A DNA stretch of 11,910 bases from Planctomycetota bacterium (GTDB lineage Bacteria; Planctomycetota; Phycisphaerae; WQYP01), in assembly GCA_021828925.1 (NCBI GenBank), contig JAJZCT010000042.1, forward strand, positions 1 to 11,910, read 5' to 3'. This document shows, in pieces, positions 10,566 to 11,910 of the stretch (position 1 is its first letter; each line of letters opens with the position of its first letter). A program made the position numbers and the translations under genes. The notes under the pieces are model-generated. The model worked only from the letters and a program-made list of their open reading frames with translations. It ran no database searches and had not been told where the DNA came from.

Positions 10566-11910
10566 ATGGCCAGCCTTATCGATGACCCCAGCGGCCGACG
10601 CCGCATCGTGATTATGTGCCCCGACGGCAAGCGACGACCGCTCCGCCTGGGAAAAATCAGCCGCCGAGATGCGGAGGCCATCCGCCTTCACGTGGAATCC
10701 CTTGCCGCCGCGGCCCGATCCGGCAGGCCCCTGGCTGAATCCACCGAGGAATTTCTGATCCAGATCCCGGACGCGCATCACGCCAAGCTGGCGGAACTGG
10801 GGCTTTGCGCGCCACGTAAATCGTCTACGCTGGCTGCGTTTTTACAATCTTACATGTCCGGATTGCAGGTCAAGCCGGCGACGATCACCAACTACGGCCA
10901 CGCGGCACGCACGCTCCGGGAATCTCTGGGATCCCAGACTCCAATGGCTGCGATCCGCGCCGGTGACGCGGTGCTTTGGCGGCAGCATCTCATTGACTCC
11001 GGGTTGGCCAGGGCTACCGTAAATCGCCGAATCACGACAGCCAAAGCCTTTTTTGCCGCAGCAGTCCGTCAGGGTATCATCCGCGAAAGTCCATTGGCCG
11101 GGCTTACCGGCGGGACCCAGATAAACCACGCTCGCCAGTTTTTTGTCACGCGCGAAGCTGTCAGCAAGCTAATAGATGCCGCGCCAGACGCACAGTGGCG
11201 GTTGCTGATAGCCTTGAGCCGCTTCGCGGGCCTGCGGACCCCATCCGAGCCGCTGCTGCTCACCTGGGCCGATATAGACTGGGATCGCAACCGCATGACG
11301 ATCCACAGCCCCAAGACCGAGCACCACCCCGGCCAGGATTCGCGCGTAATCCCGATTTTTCCTGAAGTGATGCCAGCGCTCCGGGAATGCTACGACCTGG
11401 CCGAGCCTGGGAGCCAATACGTGATCACGCGGTACCGCAGCGCCGCTGCAAACCTTCGGACGCAACTGCAACGGATCGCCACGCGAGCCGGGGTGAAGCC
11501 GTGGCCAAAGTTGTGGCACAACATGCGAGCGAGCCGGCAGACCGAACTTGCCGAAGCGTTCCCCATGCAAGTAGTCTGTGCCTGGATCGGCAACAGCGCA
11601 GCGGTCGCACGCGACCATTACCTCCAAGTCACAGACGATCATTTCTCTCGCGCGGCCGGGGACGCAAGCCAGGCGAAAGCGGCGCGCTTTGCGGCGCGCA
11701 ATGCGAGCGCAGGCGAGCGCAGCGACGCGCAGCCCGAAAGTGCCAGCGATGGCAAAATGATTGAAAAAGGCCCAGATTTCGCATCACTGCACCCCGGTGC
11801 GCCTCACTGCGCCGACGAAAAAATGGGGGGGATGGGCCTGAAATGCCCCGTCTGCTTTGTTGTCGGATCTCGCAGACTCATCATTAAGAGTCGGCTCAAT
11901 CCTCCGCCGC
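10566..11910 (+). CDS. Tyrosine recombinase (phage integrase), 3' end beyond the window
   Basis: At least 448 residues, still open at the window end. Residues about 80-175 form the SAM-like core-binding domain (TLAAFLQSYMSGLQVKPATITNYGHAARTL). The catalytic domain has Arg224 (AGLR), Lys250 (SPKTEHH), His318-x-x-Arg321 (HNMR) and Tyr352 (HYLQV). The position usually held by a GH is GN (WIGNS). The body strongly resembles planctomycetal phage integrases as I remember them. After Tyr352 there are almost 100 more residues: an Ala/Arg/Ser-rich stretch, then a C-terminal KCPVCF pair with no stop. The start is ATG 10566 with AGGAG seven bases upstream. The 78 bp before it has no clear promoter. The attachment site is probably to the right of the window. 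Confidence 0.9.
   Translation, partial: MASLIDDPSGRRRIVIMCPDGKRRPLRLGKISRRDAEAIRLHVESLAAAARSGRPLAESTEEFLIQIPDAHHAKLAELGLCAPRKSSTLAAFLQSYMSGLQVKPATITNYGHAARTLRESLGSQTPMAAIRAGDAVLWRQHLIDSGLARATVNRRITTAKAFFAAAVRQGIIRESPLAGLTGGTQINHARQFFVTREAVSKLIDAAPDAQWRLLIALSRFAGLRTPSEPLLLTWADIDWDRNRMTIHSPKTEHHPGQDSRVIPIFPEVMPALRECYDLAEPGSQYVITRYRSAAANLRTQLQRIATRAGVKPWPKLWHNMRASRQTELAEAFPMQVVCAWIGNSAAVARDHYLQVTDDHFSRAAGDASQAKAARFAARNASAGERSDAQPESASDGKMIEKGPDFASLHPGAPHCADEKMGGMGLKCPVCFVVGSRRLIIKSRLNPPP

Noticed and set aside
11679..11735. GCGGCGCGC direct repeats in the integrase tail
   Set aside because: Explained by Ala/Arg-rich coding sequence with GC-rich codons; no spacing pattern.
11858..11910. tRNA-like stretch at the right edge (CTCTTAA on the minus strand, as in a tRNA-Lys anticodon loop)
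   Set aside because: The five bases on either side of the loop do not pair, and no acceptor or T arm can be drawn; the visible stem has an 8-base loop. Too incomplete to call a tRNA or att site.

Overview
The window looks like part of a temperate phage (prophage) from a GC-rich bacterium, most likely a planctomycete. The strongest host clue is the tyrosine recombinase at the right end: its long body, its GN in place of GH before the catalytic tyrosine, and its HYLQVTDDHF ending read like planctomycetal phage integrases. That is recognition from memory, not a database result. All gene functions below come from reading motifs.

The layout is two divergent arms. The left arm (1-3733, minus strand) reads, in transcription order: a ribbon-helix-helix regulator, a zinc-ribbon membrane protein, a multi-pass lipoprotein, a small membrane protein, an intrinsic terminator, a membrane-anchored coiled-coil protein, an HNH endonuclease, terminase small subunit and the N-terminus of terminase large subunit. 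HNH-TerS-TerL is a standard packaging start, so structural genes should lie to the left of base 1. The right arm (3856-11910, plus strand) is an early/lysogeny arm: two Cys-rich zinc-binding proteins, a tail-anchored membrane protein, an unknown protein, a DUF2303-like protein, a replication initiator-like protein, a tiny two-pass membrane protein, a nucleoside 2-deoxyribosyltransferase-like protein, a Gp37/Gp68 (DUF5131) protein, another tiny membrane protein, an excisionase-type HTH protein, a D12-class adenine methyltransferase and the integrase, which is still open at the window end. Most right-arm genes overlap by a few bases (ATGA/GTGA) and carry an AGGAG ribosome binding site, so they are probably one long operon.

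The divergent control region (about 3741-3870) has a TATAAT promoter facing left and a TTGACA-N17-TAATGT promoter facing right. The rightward promoter has an inverted repeat between -35 and -10 and four exactly 10-bp-phased tandem repeats running through the ribosome binding site and start codon of the first gene. The adjacent RHH protein is the natural candidate repressor.

The most striking non-coding signal lies inside a coding sequence. The replication initiator-like gene holds two clusters of the decamer GGGGGAATCC in exact 10-bp phase, then three GTAATAAGC boxes and a perfect 12-bp AGC/GCT hairpin. A 10-bp period is not a multiple of the codon, so selection appears to act on the DNA. This resembles an intragenic phage replication origin with iterons, as in lambda O. 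Other signals are a nested palindrome at 4983-5050, a dispersed heptamer repeat present at 314-377 and 5055-5134, and a minus-strand terminator placed directly before the packaging genes.
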